The notes under the pieces: model-generated
The model's input: the letters and a program-made list of their open reading frames with translations, nothing else
What the model was told of the DNA's origin: nothing
The model's database searches: none
Made by a program: the position numbers and the translations under genes
Part shown: in pieces, positions 22,526 through 35,095 of the stretch
How positions within the stretch are numbered: the stretch's first letter is position 1
Layout of the letters: each line of letters opens with the position of its first letter
DNA from: Enchytraeus crypticus
Lineage: Eukaryota > Annelida > Clitellata > Enchytraeida > Enchytraeidae
Length of the DNA: 64,000 nt
NCBI GenBank assembly: GCA_905160935.1
Contig: CAJHZI010000512.1
Coordinates: 602,001-666,000, forward strand
Direction: 5' to 3'

Positions 22526-25500
22526 TCATACTCTGGGCACCAATCTTATCTTATGCTTGACAGCTGTCAGGGTTCTAATGAAGACCATATCGTCCTTGAC
22601 CTTGAGCTCGCCCTCTGGTGGCAGAATGTTGAACTGTTGAACGAGAGCTGAGAGAAAGAGAAACATTTCCTGACGAGCCAGTATCTCTCCCAGACACGAT
22701 CTCTTACCTGAATATAGACAAGTACTTTAAGTAATTCAATAAAATAAATTCTCCTAACTAAATAATTAAATATATAACACCGCCTCAAACATAATGTTAC
22801 AAATATGTGTAGCAGGAAAATTGAAATTAAACAATTCTTTTGACTAATAACCAATTTCAATCTGGTAGAGTTAACAATTATTGTAACATTTAAGTCAAAG
22901 CATTGATAAAATATGCCGCCATTTTGGGAATTGATAAATCACTTAAAAATAATATTCCCCCATTTTGTGATTTGATAAAGCACTGAGAAATTAGTTCACC
23001 ATTTTGTGATTTGCTAATGCTTTGAAAAATTAATCGACCATAATATGATTTGAAAAAGAGTTGAAAAATTATGTCACACATGTAAATGCACGAGGATTTA
23101 TTACCTCGAAATCAGTTCATAAATGAGTAAAATAAAAATCAATTAGAAATAAGAGTTTTAGTTAGGCTCGCACTCGTACCATGTGAGAAAGTAATCATCA
23201 GGTCTTTGTGGACTATGGATCCACTTGAATCCAGAAATCTTTCAGGATTAAACTTTTCCGGTTCATTCCACACTTTCGGGTCCATATGAGCCGACCAGAG
23301 ATTCACCATAACCTGATTCAATTAAATTTAAAGACCACAAAATATCATTAATGAATATAAAGTGTATATTAGAAGGAATCTATAATTATAGTCATTGTAA
23401 AGGAGAAATACTAAACAGAAGCCTTGCAATAATATTACCTGATATAATTAAATTTAAAGACTATACAATATAATTAATGAATATAAAGTGTGTGTTAGAA
23501 AGTATGTAATCATTATCGCCATTGCAACGGAGAAATACTAAACAGAAGCCTTTCAGCATGTTTTCTTAAGTAATTTTAAGTAAACACAACCTCTCCAATT
23601 CAGATATATTATGATAAAAATACATTTTTATCTGCATTTAACATTCCCTTTAGTGTTCTATATTTCTTGTATTCTATAGAATGACAATTCCTGAAGAAAG
23701 ATTTCAATTAGTTTCCTTTCCATGCATTTGTAAGCAAAAGATAAGGAAGAGTAACTATAAAAAGGTACAGCTATGGTAGACAAAACAAAAACAAAAAGTT
23801 ATAATAAATGATGATAATAAAAGTAGGCTAGATCATGGAATATCTCAACATCTATCTTAACTTTAGTAACTTATTGAAAACTTATTTTTAAAGTCCACCT
23901 CGACTCCTGCCGGGATTTCGTATCCTGAGATTACAGTGTCCTTCAGAGTAAATCTTGGAACCCCGAGCGGAACGGCTGTCTTCAATCTATGTACTTCCAG
24001 TATAACCGCCTCCAGGTAGCTCAGTCCTGGTTTATCATCCAGAGATGGAAGTCGATCACGTGGTACAACGGAATCAATTGCCTCTTGAAGACGAGACTGA
24101 ACATCCGGGTGATTGGCCAGTAGGATTAGAGCCCAGTTCAACTGACCGGAAGTTGTCTCAGTGCCAGCGATTATTAAATCCCTTGAAGAACAATACATTA
24201 TACAAATAAGCAACTGTAGACTTTCTTAATCATTATACTAAATATATGTTCTACAATTATTCATCCATTCCCAAAAAAACCCAATACCTATTCATGCCAA
24301 TTTCCAAAATCCTAGCGCAGTTGAATGTTCAGACTACAGAACAATGAGCTTAATAGTACACGTGTCTAAAGCCTGATTAAACTATTAAATAATCGTATTA
24401 AGACAAAATTAACAACAAGTCAGACAATTATTCTGATTCTTTACAAAATAGGAATTTATTTCGAGAATATCATAAGAAGCAATTAAGCTATTTTTGGGAA
24501 AAATTTAAGGAATCAACTTGAAGCCATCACAAATTATATCTTCTAAATCAAATACCTTCACTAGAATTTTACTAAAAGCATAGATTTGTTTTATTTTGTC
24601 TAATCAACGTGCTCACCATATAAAATGCGCTCTAGTTAGCCGGAAAGAAGACTGTTACGACTGGACCTGCTTTTTGGTAGGAAATAGAGAAAGAGAGAGA
24701 TAGAGAGAGAAGGGGAGACAGAGACAGAGAGAGATAAAGCGATAGAGAGAGAGAGAGAGAAAGAGACAGAGAGAAAAAGAGAGAGACAGAGAGAGAAAGA
24801 GAGATAGAGATTGAGAGAGGAAGCGAAAACATTAAATTAATACCTGACAATAACTGCCAATTCCCTGCTATTCTCTTTCTTCCCGGTTACCCTTAGATAT
24901 TCTTTGACAAAGTTACGGGACGAGTCATCTGAATCCTCCGAATCTTCTGGTTCATCAGGACTCTCATTCACTCGAGCCTCGCAGAAATTCAGACAGAAAT
25001 CATAGAACTCCTGCTGCTTCGCAAACTGTCGCTGGGAGCTCGGCAATCGAGCGAACAATGGAAAAATATCATAAAGAGGATCCACGGATTCAACGATCAC
25101 CTTACAAGCCGACACCAACTGTCGTCCTACTACGTCGTCGTAGCGAAACCTCTTTCCAAACATGAGATTGTAGATGACGTTGAGAGTGGAGAATTCCAGA
25201 ATATGAGCAGGATACCAGGATTTGCCATTCAAGGCACGGATGTGATCGATCAGGCGAGTTGCTTCTTCTTGAACCCTTTGTTCCATGACGGTGCGACTTC
25301 CAAACCCGAAGTTCTTGAGCACGGCAATGCAGTTAGTGCGTATCGTGCGCTGAGCGTCGCTCGCTTGTCGCATTACAATACCTAACATGAAACCAAGAAG
25401 CATGGAATTATTTTACATTGTTATGCACGAATATGTACATGTATATATGTGTAAAGGCCCTATGTGTATTAGATATTTTATGCTTCACTACTATACAGTC

Positions 25501-25708
25501 TCTTTCTCGATCCTTCTCTCTCTCTCTCTCTCTCTCTCTTTTCAATGTACTACCAAGTGGCAGGTTCAAAGTACATATACATGTACATACTTAAAGTCTG
25601 CCTTCTTTTTCCATAAGAGCACTTCTTAGATCAACAAGTTTTTCTATGCCTTATCCTGAAGAGAAAATTTTACCAATGCTAAATATACATATATATAATG
25701 TTTTTATA

Positions 25709-25751
<43 letters not shown>

Positions 25752-26601
25752 CCTATTTGTATAAGATTCATGCTTAGGTTATAACATTTGGAAAATTCCA
25801 GAATCTATAGTAGATAAAGGTAATTATAAGTTCATATTTTATAAGGTTTCCCTAACCTTTTCCATGATCTCGCCAGACGTACTTTTCTGCAAATAGCTCT
25901 CCTCTACCAGCAAACTCTGCGGAGTTCTTTATCAGAGCCTCTCTGATCAGATCATGCCCGCTCAGTACCACGATGTACCTGTCAGAGAAATTATATTAAA
26001 TGTTAAAATGATGTCATTCACTGAATCAATTAATAAATGAATCAGTCTGTCAGTCAGTCATGTCATCTCAATCGAAATGTTATTTTATAGATTCCATCTC
26101 TCTCAATGAGGAGCATATCGTCGATTCAAATGTTGGTGTCTGAGTAGAAAGCTTCACATTTACTCTAGACTTAGACTGTGAAATATACAATTAGACTATA
26201 GATGGCAGCTCGGCTTCATTTTTATACTGGCTTCCGCAATTTCCAGCAAGTATTAAAAAAGTAAATTATCAGCCTCTATATGTCAAAAGTGATTCAATTT
26301 CGGATTATTTTTTAACTATTTTTGATTGCAACATTCAGAAAACTGGTCCTAACTTAACAGAGGTAGCTGATACTTACTTCGAGCCAGCCAAGAAGGAAAA
26401 TATCTTTCCATATTTGTGGCACTTTTCCGTAAGACACAAGTGAAGGTTTGATAGGCCACTGAGGAAAGGGAGTGAGCCAAGGATTGGAAGATGTGGTAGA
26501 GAAGGAGGTAAATTTCTCTTCTTCTTATTAGAGCCAGATACAGCGTAAAGACAGATTGCAAAAGTAACTAGTACGGCCCCCATTTCCATTGACACTTCCA
26601 T
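22526..26601 (-). CDS. cytochrome P450, CYP2 clan (CYP17/CYP1-like), gene C
   Basis: Intact monooxygenase of 493 aa. Exons (minus): 26601-26378, 25978-25857, 25381-24844, 24181-23899, 23312-23180, 22707-22526, with consensus GT-AG junctions and matching phases (2, 1, 2, 0, 1). Visible features are an N-terminal anchor ([16 protein letters not shown]), hinge PPSLPHLP, I-helix AGTETTS (about 300-306), ExxR (E357-VH-R360), PERF (412-415) and haem signature FSHGKRSCLG with Cys438. Exon 3 is 15 nt longer than in A, D and E because of an acidic insertion ([12 protein letters not shown]) in the F/G-to-I region. It groups with D and E by [12 protein letters not shown] and [22 protein letters not shown]. 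It lies head-to-tail between gene A and pseudogene B. Start chosen because it aligns with METS and METV of the paralogues. Substrate unknown. Confidence 0.93.
24650..24828. repeat. (GA)n-rich tract next to the exon 3 donor of gene C
   Basis: GAGA repeats with GATA/GACA interruptions begin about 16 nt past the exon 3 donor (minus strand, therefore a pyrimidine-rich CTCT tract in the transcript). The Leu/Ser-rich minus-strand open frame is an artefact of this tract. Confidence 0.9.
25505..25540. repeat. (CT)n microsatellite in gene C intron 2
   Basis: A short pure CT run, followed by the Rep-IV-like word TACCAAGTGGCAGG, which is the usual neighbour of (CT)n at repeat ends in this window. A (TA)n run of about 36 bp follows at 25712-25748. 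Confidence 0.85.
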
Positions 26602-26854
26602 TTTGAAAGAAAATAGCTTTCGGTTCAGATACGATTATTGCTCGCTATTTTACAATTAGCTTACTTTCTCCGACATGTAATTCTGAAAACAGTAAAATTA
26701 GCAATCAACTAAACATAAAACTTTGATTCAACAATTAATATAATAGCATGTCACTTTAAAAGACCAACAATCTTTAAGGTTTAATGCAGTTTTCTTTGTA
26801 TAAATTTAATGTAAATGTATACTGTAAATGTTGTCATAAATGTTGTCTAATTGT

Positions 26855-26935
26855 ATATTGACGTCATCCCTGGATGAGGAAAAGGACGTTAAACCTCTAA
26901 TATTATTATTATTAAATGTAATATCCTAATTTCGC
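26855..26935 (+). mobile_element. SINE-II 3' end
   Basis: GACGTCATCCCTGGATGAGG is followed by AAAAGGACGTTAAACC and an (ATT)n tail. The same tail occurs at 41547-41593 (+), 56105-56152 (+), 56813-56866 (-) and 1555-1592 (+). Confidence 0.7.
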
Positions 26936-26939
26936 ATTA

Positions 26940-27840
26940 TACTTTGAAATTAACATCGTTAAAATTAAACCCTAGTTATTAACTCTTAAGTTGAGAAGAC
27001 ATTAAAATTGATAACTACACTGTCGTCTTTCTTCGTTAAGATTTAGGCTATATTATCTGATGTCAAAGTTGACAATTCTGACGACTGAACAAACCACGCT
27101 AATAATTGGTTAATGCTTTGAAATTTTTAGTCAGAAGGATTTATATACCTAGAGCGCTCAATTGCTCATACGGTTAGCAAATCAGTTTATTACATTGAAG
27201 TAACCAAAAAACATTATGTTATGAAAATTTGTGTCATTGCGAGGCGGTTGTCGAACCCAATAAAGTTCAAGCATCCCGTAGATTGTTTTCTTCTAGACAC
27301 GAAATGACGACAGACGAATGTAACTTAAATATGCGAAGGTTTTTAGCCAGGACGCTAGATAGGACCATGCTAAGAGAATGTTGTTTTCTTAATTTCCAAT
27401 TGGTTTGAATGAGGCGGAAATTAGCGCACTTGATTCAGTTGCGCATTAATAAATGATGTTAAATAACATCGAGCCCGATTAGTATATGGAAAGGTGACCA
27501 CATTGGAAGGTCGAGTGATGACAAAATCTCCAGATTTTGTTTTTACAGAACAGCTTATAGTGTAAAAAGCATACTGTACTTTGACTACTTAGTAGTCATC
27601 GAGTGGTGCTTTGGGGCCTGTTTGTGTAGAGTCTGCAAGAGACGTCCCTGACATTGCCTAATAGCGAGGAACTGACATTAAATCATTATTGAATGATTAA
27701 TTCTGCTAAATTTAAATTTAATAATGAAAACATTTGATTATATTTTATTTTAAAATAGTAGAATTGTCATTTCATAAAATTGATTTGATCTTTTTTGGAT
27801 ATAAGGATCTAACTTTAAATTAGAATAAAATGCTGCAGGC
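26940..27840. other. intergenic upstream of gene C, no gene
   Basis: No supportable reading frame. A weak SINE-II-like tail (GACGTCCCTGACATTGCC, then GAACTGACATTAAAT) is present near 27641-27682. Confidence 0.5.
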
Positions 27841-27842
27841 TG

Positions 27843-28090
27843 GGTGACCTAGTTAGCCGTACCACTTTGTTTAGCGTAGGGATAACGTCATTAAGTTAAA
27901 ATGACAGATCCTGAGGTGAATTGAACCCTCGTGGGTTGGAATCCCAGCAATACTGATCTAAGAGCACAATCTCGGACATTCAATGGACTGGTTATACAAA
28001 AGATGGTATGAATTGCCTAACGGATTAAATATGTGGTAATAAAAGTATTAGATATAAGCACAGTTGATCATTTCACTATAATGCTTGTTT
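27843..28090 (+). mobile_element. SINE-I copy
   Basis: The B box has decayed to GGGTTGGAATCCC near 27935. The body words CATTCAATGGACTGGTTAT and TTGATCATTTCACTATAATG match the other family members. Confidence 0.8.
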
Positions 28091-28771
28091 ACTTTTGCGC
28101 GATAATCAGAATCCACGGGTTCGACAAACGGCCTGTCTCTAACAGCAGCGCTGTTAGTGTAAAAAGTAAAGTATAAATTATACTATATAGGGGCCTATCT
28201 ATTACTCAATACGCGCGATTTTTCACCCGAATTGTAATTATTTTCTAAAAGTCTGACTACTAACTTGAAACATGTAGGCTTTGTAAATGTAGACTCTATT
28301 GTAGAATGAAATGTAGAAAATGTAGAACGTAATGCAGAAAAATATGTAGAAGGATTAGAGCATATAGATTATGTAGGTCAATGGTCTGAAGGAGCAACGA
28401 CCTATAAACAACGGTGTCAACGGGAGTAGACATACATGTAGTTCATACGAGTTTATTGACTTGATCGACTTTTAATGTTAGTCCTAGATAGAAACAGTAA
28501 ACACTGAAAGCTCCATTGCTTGGACACAATGCAGCAAGGCCTGACTGCGTTCAATCTAACAAGTCTGGTAAAATATACTGATAGAAGCACTTTCCCATAC
28601 CATATCGGCGACTAGCTAGATAGAGCAATGCTCTCACTAGGGATCGATTGAATGGTATTGGGCTTGTTTTAATTAATTGCATCATTGATTATGTTTGTTG
28701 TAAGCTTGTACTTTCATTTCTCTTTTTGTACACTTTGTATGTATGCGACTTTACAATGAGTTTGTTGAATA

Positions 28772-28773
<2 letters not shown>

Positions 28774-28822
<49 letters not shown>
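28774..28822. repeat. (TA)n microsatellite
   Basis: A pure TA run. Overlapping open frames on both strands are artefacts. Confidence 0.95.
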
Positions 28823-28826
<4 letters not shown>

Positions 28827-28924
28827 CTTTACCTGAAATAACATTATCAACAAATACCTACAAATAATATACATAGAGTCCAGAGTTGTGCACTAACGTT
28901 TCTAGTTGTTAAGAGTTTTGTCTC

Positions 28925-29225
28925 AAATGGTTACATATGAAGGAAGTTCTTAAGAGAGTTGATACAGATGGACAATTGATAAATGTATTAAGAAATAGGA
29001 AGAAGAGTTGGATAGGACACATTCTAAGGGGGGGAAGGTCTATAAAAAGAGGTCATAGAGGGTAGAATTGAAGGAAAAATTCAGAGACAAGCCGAGATTA
29101 GATAGGTTAAGTGATTTAAAGGCCCACTCATTTGTGGAAATGAAGAGAAAAGCGGAAGACAGAGAAGAGTGGAGGCGATATATACCATGGACCTGCCAGT
29201 AGTCAGTGCACTAAGAGAGAGAAAA
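28925..29225 (+). mobile_element. LINE 3' end fragment
   Basis: On the plus strand it encodes the C-terminal LINE peptide in broken frames (RRSWIGHILRG-like, then VIEGRIEGK-like, then [17 protein letters not shown]). It ends in the shared 3' sequence TATACCATGGACCTGCCAGT and an AGAGAG tail. Same family as 15300-16135 and 61300-61760. Confidence 0.8.
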
Positions 29226-29349
29226 AGTTTTGTAACTTAAAGCCTCCAGCCCTCCTCTCTTGTTACCAAATCCAATCCGATGTCGAGAGTGTGAGCTTCA
29301 GAAACTGTGCAAGCCATAATCCGGGAAGTCAACCGAGGAAGGGTAAGCC

Positions 29350-29555
29350 TACTAGTGGAATGGAGGTTTACGTGTTGGTCTCAGTTCCTGTTCAATGGTT
29401 GAATAGGAAATAAAAGCTAAGGTTATCGTCAGTTTCCTCACTCGAAAGCGAACTAAGTGACGGGGGAGCGCAGGATTTGAACCCCACACATAGTGATCCG
29501 TGGTCGAGTATCTTATCGACGTCGCCACTGGCTCCAGCCACTGTATATTCAAATA
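29350..29555 (-). mobile_element. SINE-II, near full length
   Basis: On the minus strand, a tRNA-like head (GCCAGTGGCGACGTCGATAAG) leads to the B box GGGTTCAAATCC (near 29475-29486). This is followed by CGCTTTCGAGTGAGGAAACT and GACGATAACC, the same tail as the short 3' fragments elsewhere. Other copies are at 36440, 54475 and 57655. Confidence 0.8.
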
Positions 29556-29799
29556 CATTCAAATACAACAGGAAACGGATTCAGCCATAGGCCGATAAGA
29601 ATTAGTCATGCAAATACGTGAACTTTTTGTTATAATCTGTATATTGATATAACCTAAATGAGAAACAAAAATGAGTAAATGTATATGCTAAGGTATGAGT
29701 ACTTGAACACTATAAGCATTCTTGCATAAGCGTACTAATTTTATAATGTTTTAAATTTTTTGAACCTTTGAACTTGTGAATAATTCAATATTCATATAC

Positions 29800-29985
29800 A
29801 TTTGTACATGAACCTTACACCTCAAGGAAGGAAGAAAAAAACAAAGGCAACGATTACTAACAACCATGAAAAGGAATGGAGGAAATAACGAAAACTACAA
29901 AAACAGAAACCAAGAAAGGAAACCATGTAGCATATGCGGTATGTCATGTGTGTAACTATACGACCAAAAAATATATTGAGACTAG
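29800..29985. repeat. fragment of duplicated block (X3), near the start of copy B
   Basis: Matches parts of X1/X2, with the words AATGGAGGAAATAACGAAAA, CATGCGGTATGTCATGTGT-like and a block related to 10480-10530. It precedes segmental copy B (from about 31230), as X1 precedes copy A. Confidence 0.55.
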
Positions 29986-30321
29986 AGGCATTGGAAATGT
30001 GGATTCTTAGAAGACTGGAGTGGATTTGCTAGACTCAAAGGTTACAAATGAGAAAGTTCTGGAGAGAGTTGGTACAGATAGGCAGTTGATAAATGTATTA
30101 AGAAATAGGAAGAAGAGTTGGATTTGACACATTCTAAGTGGGAAATTCTATTCAAAGAGGTCACAGTAGGTAGAATGGAAGGTAAAATAGGCAAGAGCAG
30201 GCCGAGATTGGTTTTTAGATGATTTAAAGACCCACTCATATGTGGACAAGAAAAGGAAAGCGGAAGACATAGAAGAGTGCAGGCGTTGTATACCATGGAC
30301 CTGCCAGTAGGCAGTGCACTA

Positions 30322-30350
<29 letters not shown>
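29960..30350 (+). mobile_element. LINE 3' end fragment
   Basis: Contains the family's 3' coding relic (TTGGTACAGATAGGCAGTTG, AGAAATAGGAAGAAGAGTTG) and the 3' terminus TATACCATGGACCTGCCAGT, followed by a (GA)n tail to about 30348. It is about 1 kb downstream of the similar copy at 28925-29225, in the same orientation. Confidence 0.8.
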
Positions 30351-30354
<4 letters not shown>

Positions 30355-30854
30355 GTGTAGCAATGCGGTAGTATGAACGTGTAATGCTCACTTCCTGAGT
30401 ATCATTGCAGAAGGTCACTGATTTATGCAGCTAAAACAAAGAACAACCAGCACATGAACCCAAAGTTCAGGGTCAATTCGTTACCGAAGACCATCGATGA
30501 GCGGAGGTAATTCATCTGAAATGAGCGTCTGGTATGTTGTTTACTGATCCCTAGGTGTTCCTACTAATCGTTCTACATTTTTCGATGTCTGTCTAGGAAG
30601 AAAGTAGGCAATTTTGTTTGCTAATAGGTCTTGCTGCGCAAGTTTAAGATTTATTAATATTATTTACCAATCTAAGAGATAAGCGGTTAAAATAGTTTAA
30701 CGTCAGTTTCTAGTTTCGTATGATATCAGTGAAGGAACTAGCGTTGGAGTTGAATCTTGCACCTACAGATCTGCAGTCAAACCACTTACCTACACGCTAT
30801 AGGCTCAGCTAGGCTATAATATAGATCAGTGAGATAGATCATATAGTATATATT

Positions 30855-30893
<39 letters not shown>

Positions 30894-31230
30894 AATAATA
30901 TATCTTTATGATGATAACGATATATTGCTGAGGCAAGTGAATACAAATACATTAATTCCTGTTACTTTGGATTGATTTTCTGAATTTTGGAATTTGCACC
31001 GTTTTTTGACCTTCCTTTTGCTTGATTTTTCGGCTTGACTTTGATTCAATAGTGCTCGATGTTGTCATTGATGACTTTAGCACTCTAATTGTTGTTATAT
31101 TTAATAGTTATTTAAATCAAAATGAAGTCATTTATAGACAGCTACTGCATTGTAATTTTGTAAAAATCCATTGGAAATAGCATAAAAAATTTAACTTGGA
31201 AAAATTCAATACTTCCGAAATGTTTAATTA
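30351..31230. other. intergenic, no gene
   Basis: AT-rich sequence with a (CT)n run at about 30859-30889. No coding signal is seen. It separates the LINE/SINE group from segmental copy B. Confidence 0.5.
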
Positions 31231-31654
31231 AATTTTATTAAGACTAGCTTAACATATTGCAACGCTAAATCGTTCTTTCTGAATTTAAATTTACGAAGAA
31301 AGGGTGTGGCATTCGCGTCTAAATTCAATGTTCAATTTATTACGTTAAATCAATTCATTATAACTATTTTGTTGAAGTCACGAGTATAAGATACTACGCT
31401 TGGATTATTTATTTAAATTACTAAAATTATTTTGTAAACATATTTTGTCTATCTCGGAAGAATGCGCAAGGTATGTGGATCAGCCATTAGGGCCCTGATG
31501 AAGTACCCATCGTCCTTGATCTTGGCAACTCCCTCTGGTGGAAGAATGTTGAACTGTTGGACGAAGGCCGCCAATATCAGGAACATTTCTTGACGAGCCA
31601 GTATCTCTCCCAGACAAGATCTTTTACCTGAAATAACAATCTGAGGATTGCACA

Positions 31655-31950
31655 ACATTTATGAGTTTCACCTATGTTGAAAAAATGGACCAGCCGCAGA
31701 GTGCACGTGTCGTAAAGGACGACAAAGCACTAGGATCCAAACGAACGTCAGATTGAGCATTCGGTTTGTGAGAGCTTAGGCTTCAGAAATTGCCACAAAA
31801 TTTCTAAAATGAAAGGAAAAATTTCATAAACTAAAAAGATGAGTGGAGGTCCATTCGTATCTCGATTAAACTAGGATTCAAGAGAAGATGATGATGATGA
31901 TAATAATGATGAGGATGACAATGATGATGATGATGATAATGATGACAATA
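31655..31950 (+). mobile_element. dispersed repeat Rep-III with (GAT)n tail, copy B
   Basis: Same position in the intron as 11205-11520 of copy A. It ends with AACTAGGATTCAAGAGAAG followed by a GATGAT array. This shows that the (GAT)n tail is part of the repeat. Confidence 0.7.
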
Positions 31951-33487
31951 CCTTTCTTATATGTCGAAAATGGAAGAATTAATTTAAATATTTTAAACGA
32001 CATATAAATTCATTAGAGAACCTTTCGAATATTGGCGAAATCAATATGCATTTATTTAACTTAAATAGAAAAAAATGATATAATAAGCTATACGGAAGGC
32101 ATAAATTATATAAGACTTAGTATAATTATGCAAATTGTATCAAATATTACCTTGAGAGAAGCAAATCACTAGATCCCTGTGGATTATGGAGCCATTAGAA
32201 TCCAGAAATCTATCTGGATTAAACTTTTCCGGTTCCTGCCAACGTCTGCATCCATGTGAGTCGACCAGAGATTTACCAGTATCTAGACATATAAGACAAT
32301 CGTCGTCAGAGACAAACATTCCTATGTAGCTTTTCAAAGAATTGAAATTATCTTTTGAAAAACTGCAGCACAAATGGGATAAAAAATTCAAGATGACCAA
32401 TTTAGAATTACTTTCGTTAAGCATCTTAAGGGACTACTTAAAAAAATGAAATGTTTTGTTTCAGTAACTAGCAAATGGGTACTTTAATTCTTTATTTTTT
32501 TCAGAAATTTTGTATATCGCTACATGTGGGCACAATTGGCTTGACAACAGCCTCTCTCAAGTGTTTTGCCAAGTGGCCTATCCATATTAAAATGCATATT
32601 TTTTCCATTTTAGAAGTAAATACAAATCTACATTCAAGAGTCTGCTTTCACGCTCCATAGAGAGCACTCTATAGGGCAATAAGTTAATCTCCTCACAAAT
32701 TGCTAAGCTTTATCCACACCTGAAAACTGCAAATTAGTGTTATATGGCCGTTATATGATATGATATTATATAAACATTTACTATAGTAACAGTATAACAT
32801 TTACCGTATAGCAGTACTTACATTTATTGTTGTGGGCATTCATTGTGCTCGCTTCGGTGTCTCTTGTGCAAACGAATTGGTTATAGTGTTAATACTATGG
32901 CATTCGTCTATGTACTTGTCCCTATGTGTCTTAATCATTGTGTGTCCTTGTATGCTTCCTTGTGTGTCTCTATGTCTCACTGAGTATCTGTGAGTGTCCA
33001 CTATACATAAAGGACCTCCCTTAGTGTTACGGGGTCTGTTGATTGTGAGTTTGCTGTTGAACACACGGCTCGAGGTTTGAATCCTGCATTATCTGATCAT
33101 TTCCTCTCCAGCTATAATCGCTCTATGCTAGACTTAGTCGTTATGGTTTGTCTGCATTATACACATCGCATGCTATCTACAACCTGTACTAGAAACCTGT
33201 GTTATCTACAATAAAATATAGTTATATCAACAACGGTGTCGTCATATTAACTACTGAACATAGTTGATATAGCAGGGCCTGCCCGCTTTGGTGGTCCAGA
33301 TCCCATACATACCTGAGCTCCCACTTAGCTAGTATTTCCCAGAAGAGCACACACTCGACTCTCATTAGTACATTAGTTTTTATCTCATTCTCAGCTGGTA
33401 TACCATATACAGTGTTTTATACATGTACAAGAGCAGAAATAGACTATAAAATAGTTCATATCTCATTGTCAGCTGCTATACCATATA

Positions 33488-34230
33488 CAATGTGTAGTAG
33501 TGCTGGGTTAGCATATTATTTCCCTAAGTTATCAAGTTTGGCTGTTTTCTAGAACATTGCATATTTTCCGGGAAGCTGCTGTTCTCATTCGGCATTCTCT
33601 CCAGGAACTGTGTAGTTGCTTAGCTTATAAGTTGGCTACTTTTACGGTAATGTTTTGGAAATAGGCTGCTCTGCGGCATTGCGTTGCGACGAGTGTTGGT
33701 TGGGCTTTAGGCCGCACAGTTTGTTAAGCTATTTGCTGTTCATTCTATTCATTCAATGCTGTGTTTCGAGGCAATGCGGTCGTTCTATTCATTCAGCAGT
33801 TACTATCTATTGGACTTCTCTGTTGAACGAATTAGAAGTGGGGCCTTCGGGCTCGGCCCGCGAAGGTGCCTTCGGAAATATACCCCTGCTGTGCTGGTTA
33901 GGACCTGGTCGATGCAGAAATTAACTATCAGCGCGTAATTGCTTTATGATACTGTAACTTAATATAGATTAATTATAAAGTAATAATAATAAGTATAGCA
34001 ATAAAATAGTAAAGTAATCTCTCGCGATAAGTGTGTTCTTCACAGTCTCTCACATTGTCAGCTGCCTATCTGGCTTTATGACTGCAGATCCTGTACCTGA
34101 GTTCTACGACTAGTTTCCCCAAACAACATCATCGTCGTCTTCCGAGACCGACGTTAAACTGTATCCACACCTAAGATACGACATGGTGGAGAACCGGATA
34201 TCGATCCACGTACCTCTCGCAAGATACGAC
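33488..34230 (+). mobile_element. possible degenerate LTR-type insertion in the intron 4 minisatellite
   Basis: About 740 bp interrupts the exon-4-derived minisatellite of copy B and has no match in copy A. It contains an AATAAA near 34000. An AAGATACGACA word at about 34171 is followed by TGGTGGAGAACCGG, which resembles a primer-binding region after an LTR end. The same AAGATACGACA occurs again at about 34218. A plus-strand open frame (33655-33924) has no recognised family. The element class is inferred, and other origins are possible. Confidence 0.3.
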
Positions 34231-34289
34231 ATTCTCTTATACTCTTCTATATCTTACATGTAGAAGAGTAGAAGAAGTCTATGAAATAG

Positions 34290-34545
34290 TCCCTACCTCA
34301 ATGTCAGTTGGTATTTAAAATAGTGGATTATAAATAGACTATAAAATATAGTGTCAGGTGGTATTTCCAATATTACACTATAAATAGACTGCAGAAAAAT
34401 AATACCTACCTCAGTGTCGGCTGGTATTTCAAATATTAGACTATAAATAGACTGCATAATAATCCATACCTCAGTGTCAGCTGGTATTTCCAATATAAGA
34501 CTATAAATAGACTGCAGAATAATCCCTACCTCAGTGCCAGCCGGT
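34290..34545 (-). repeat. 60-bp minisatellite at the exon 4 donor of pseudogene B
   Basis: Units of exactly 60 bp (donor-like TACCTCAG at 34527, 34467 and 34407, a decayed unit near 34350, and 34294) each contain the last codons of exon 4 plus intron start. Because 60 is divisible by three, the minus-strand frame stays open across the units. It reads as a 20-residue repeat ([20 protein letters not shown] and variants). Confidence 0.9.
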
Positions 34546-34904
34546 GTATCATATCCAGCTATCACCGTGTCCTCCATGGTCAAACGAGGTACTCCGAAAG
34601 GTAGGTCAGGTCTGTAGCGGAATACTTCCAGTACCACAGCCTCCATCAGGCTCAGCCGAAGTTTATCATCCAGGGATGGAAGTCGATCACGTGGTACAAC
34701 GGAATCCACTTGCTCTTGGAGACGAGACTGGATATCCGGACGATTGGCCAGGAAGAGGAAAGCCCAGTCCAGTTGATAGGACGTGGTCTCTGATCCACCT
34801 AGCGTTAAATCTCTGATCATAATTCACATAGACTTAGTTTAGTTTATTTGTTTATTAGAAAAGCAACAAAGGATTGTCAAGTAAAATTCATATAAGAGTT
34901 AATC

Positions 34905-35095
34905 ATGAGAACATTGAATCATGAGAATAGTGAATCGTGAGAACAGTGAATCATGAGAACAGTGATTAATGAGAACATTGAATCATGAGAATAGTGAATC
35001 GTGAGAACAGTGAATCACGAGAACAGTGATTAATGAGAACATTGAATCATGAGAATAGTGAATCGTGAGAACAGTGAATCATCAGAACAGTTAGC
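34905..35095. repeat. 16-bp minisatellite with 64-bp higher-order unit
   Basis: Monomers like GAACAGTGAATCATGA alternate with variants (ATAGTGAATCGTGAGA, ACAGTGATTAATGAGA, ACATTGAATCATGAGA) in a repeating order of four. It lies in copy B only, beside the place where exons 2 and 3 were lost. Confidence 0.9.

Noticed and set aside
24632-24850. Ser/Leu-repeat ORF, minus strand
   Set aside because: Translation of a (GA)n tract beside a gene C splice donor.
33655-33938. Plus-strand ORFs with Cys/Trp-rich product
   Set aside because: They lie wholly in a copy-B-specific insertion. No family is recognisable and the frames overlap in two registers.
34544-34816. Plus-strand ORF opposite exon 4 of pseudogene B
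   Set aside because: Antisense shadow of a P450 exon. The same shadow appears opposite exons 1 of A and B (16789-16974, 36692-36928) and exon 3 of C (25203-25385).
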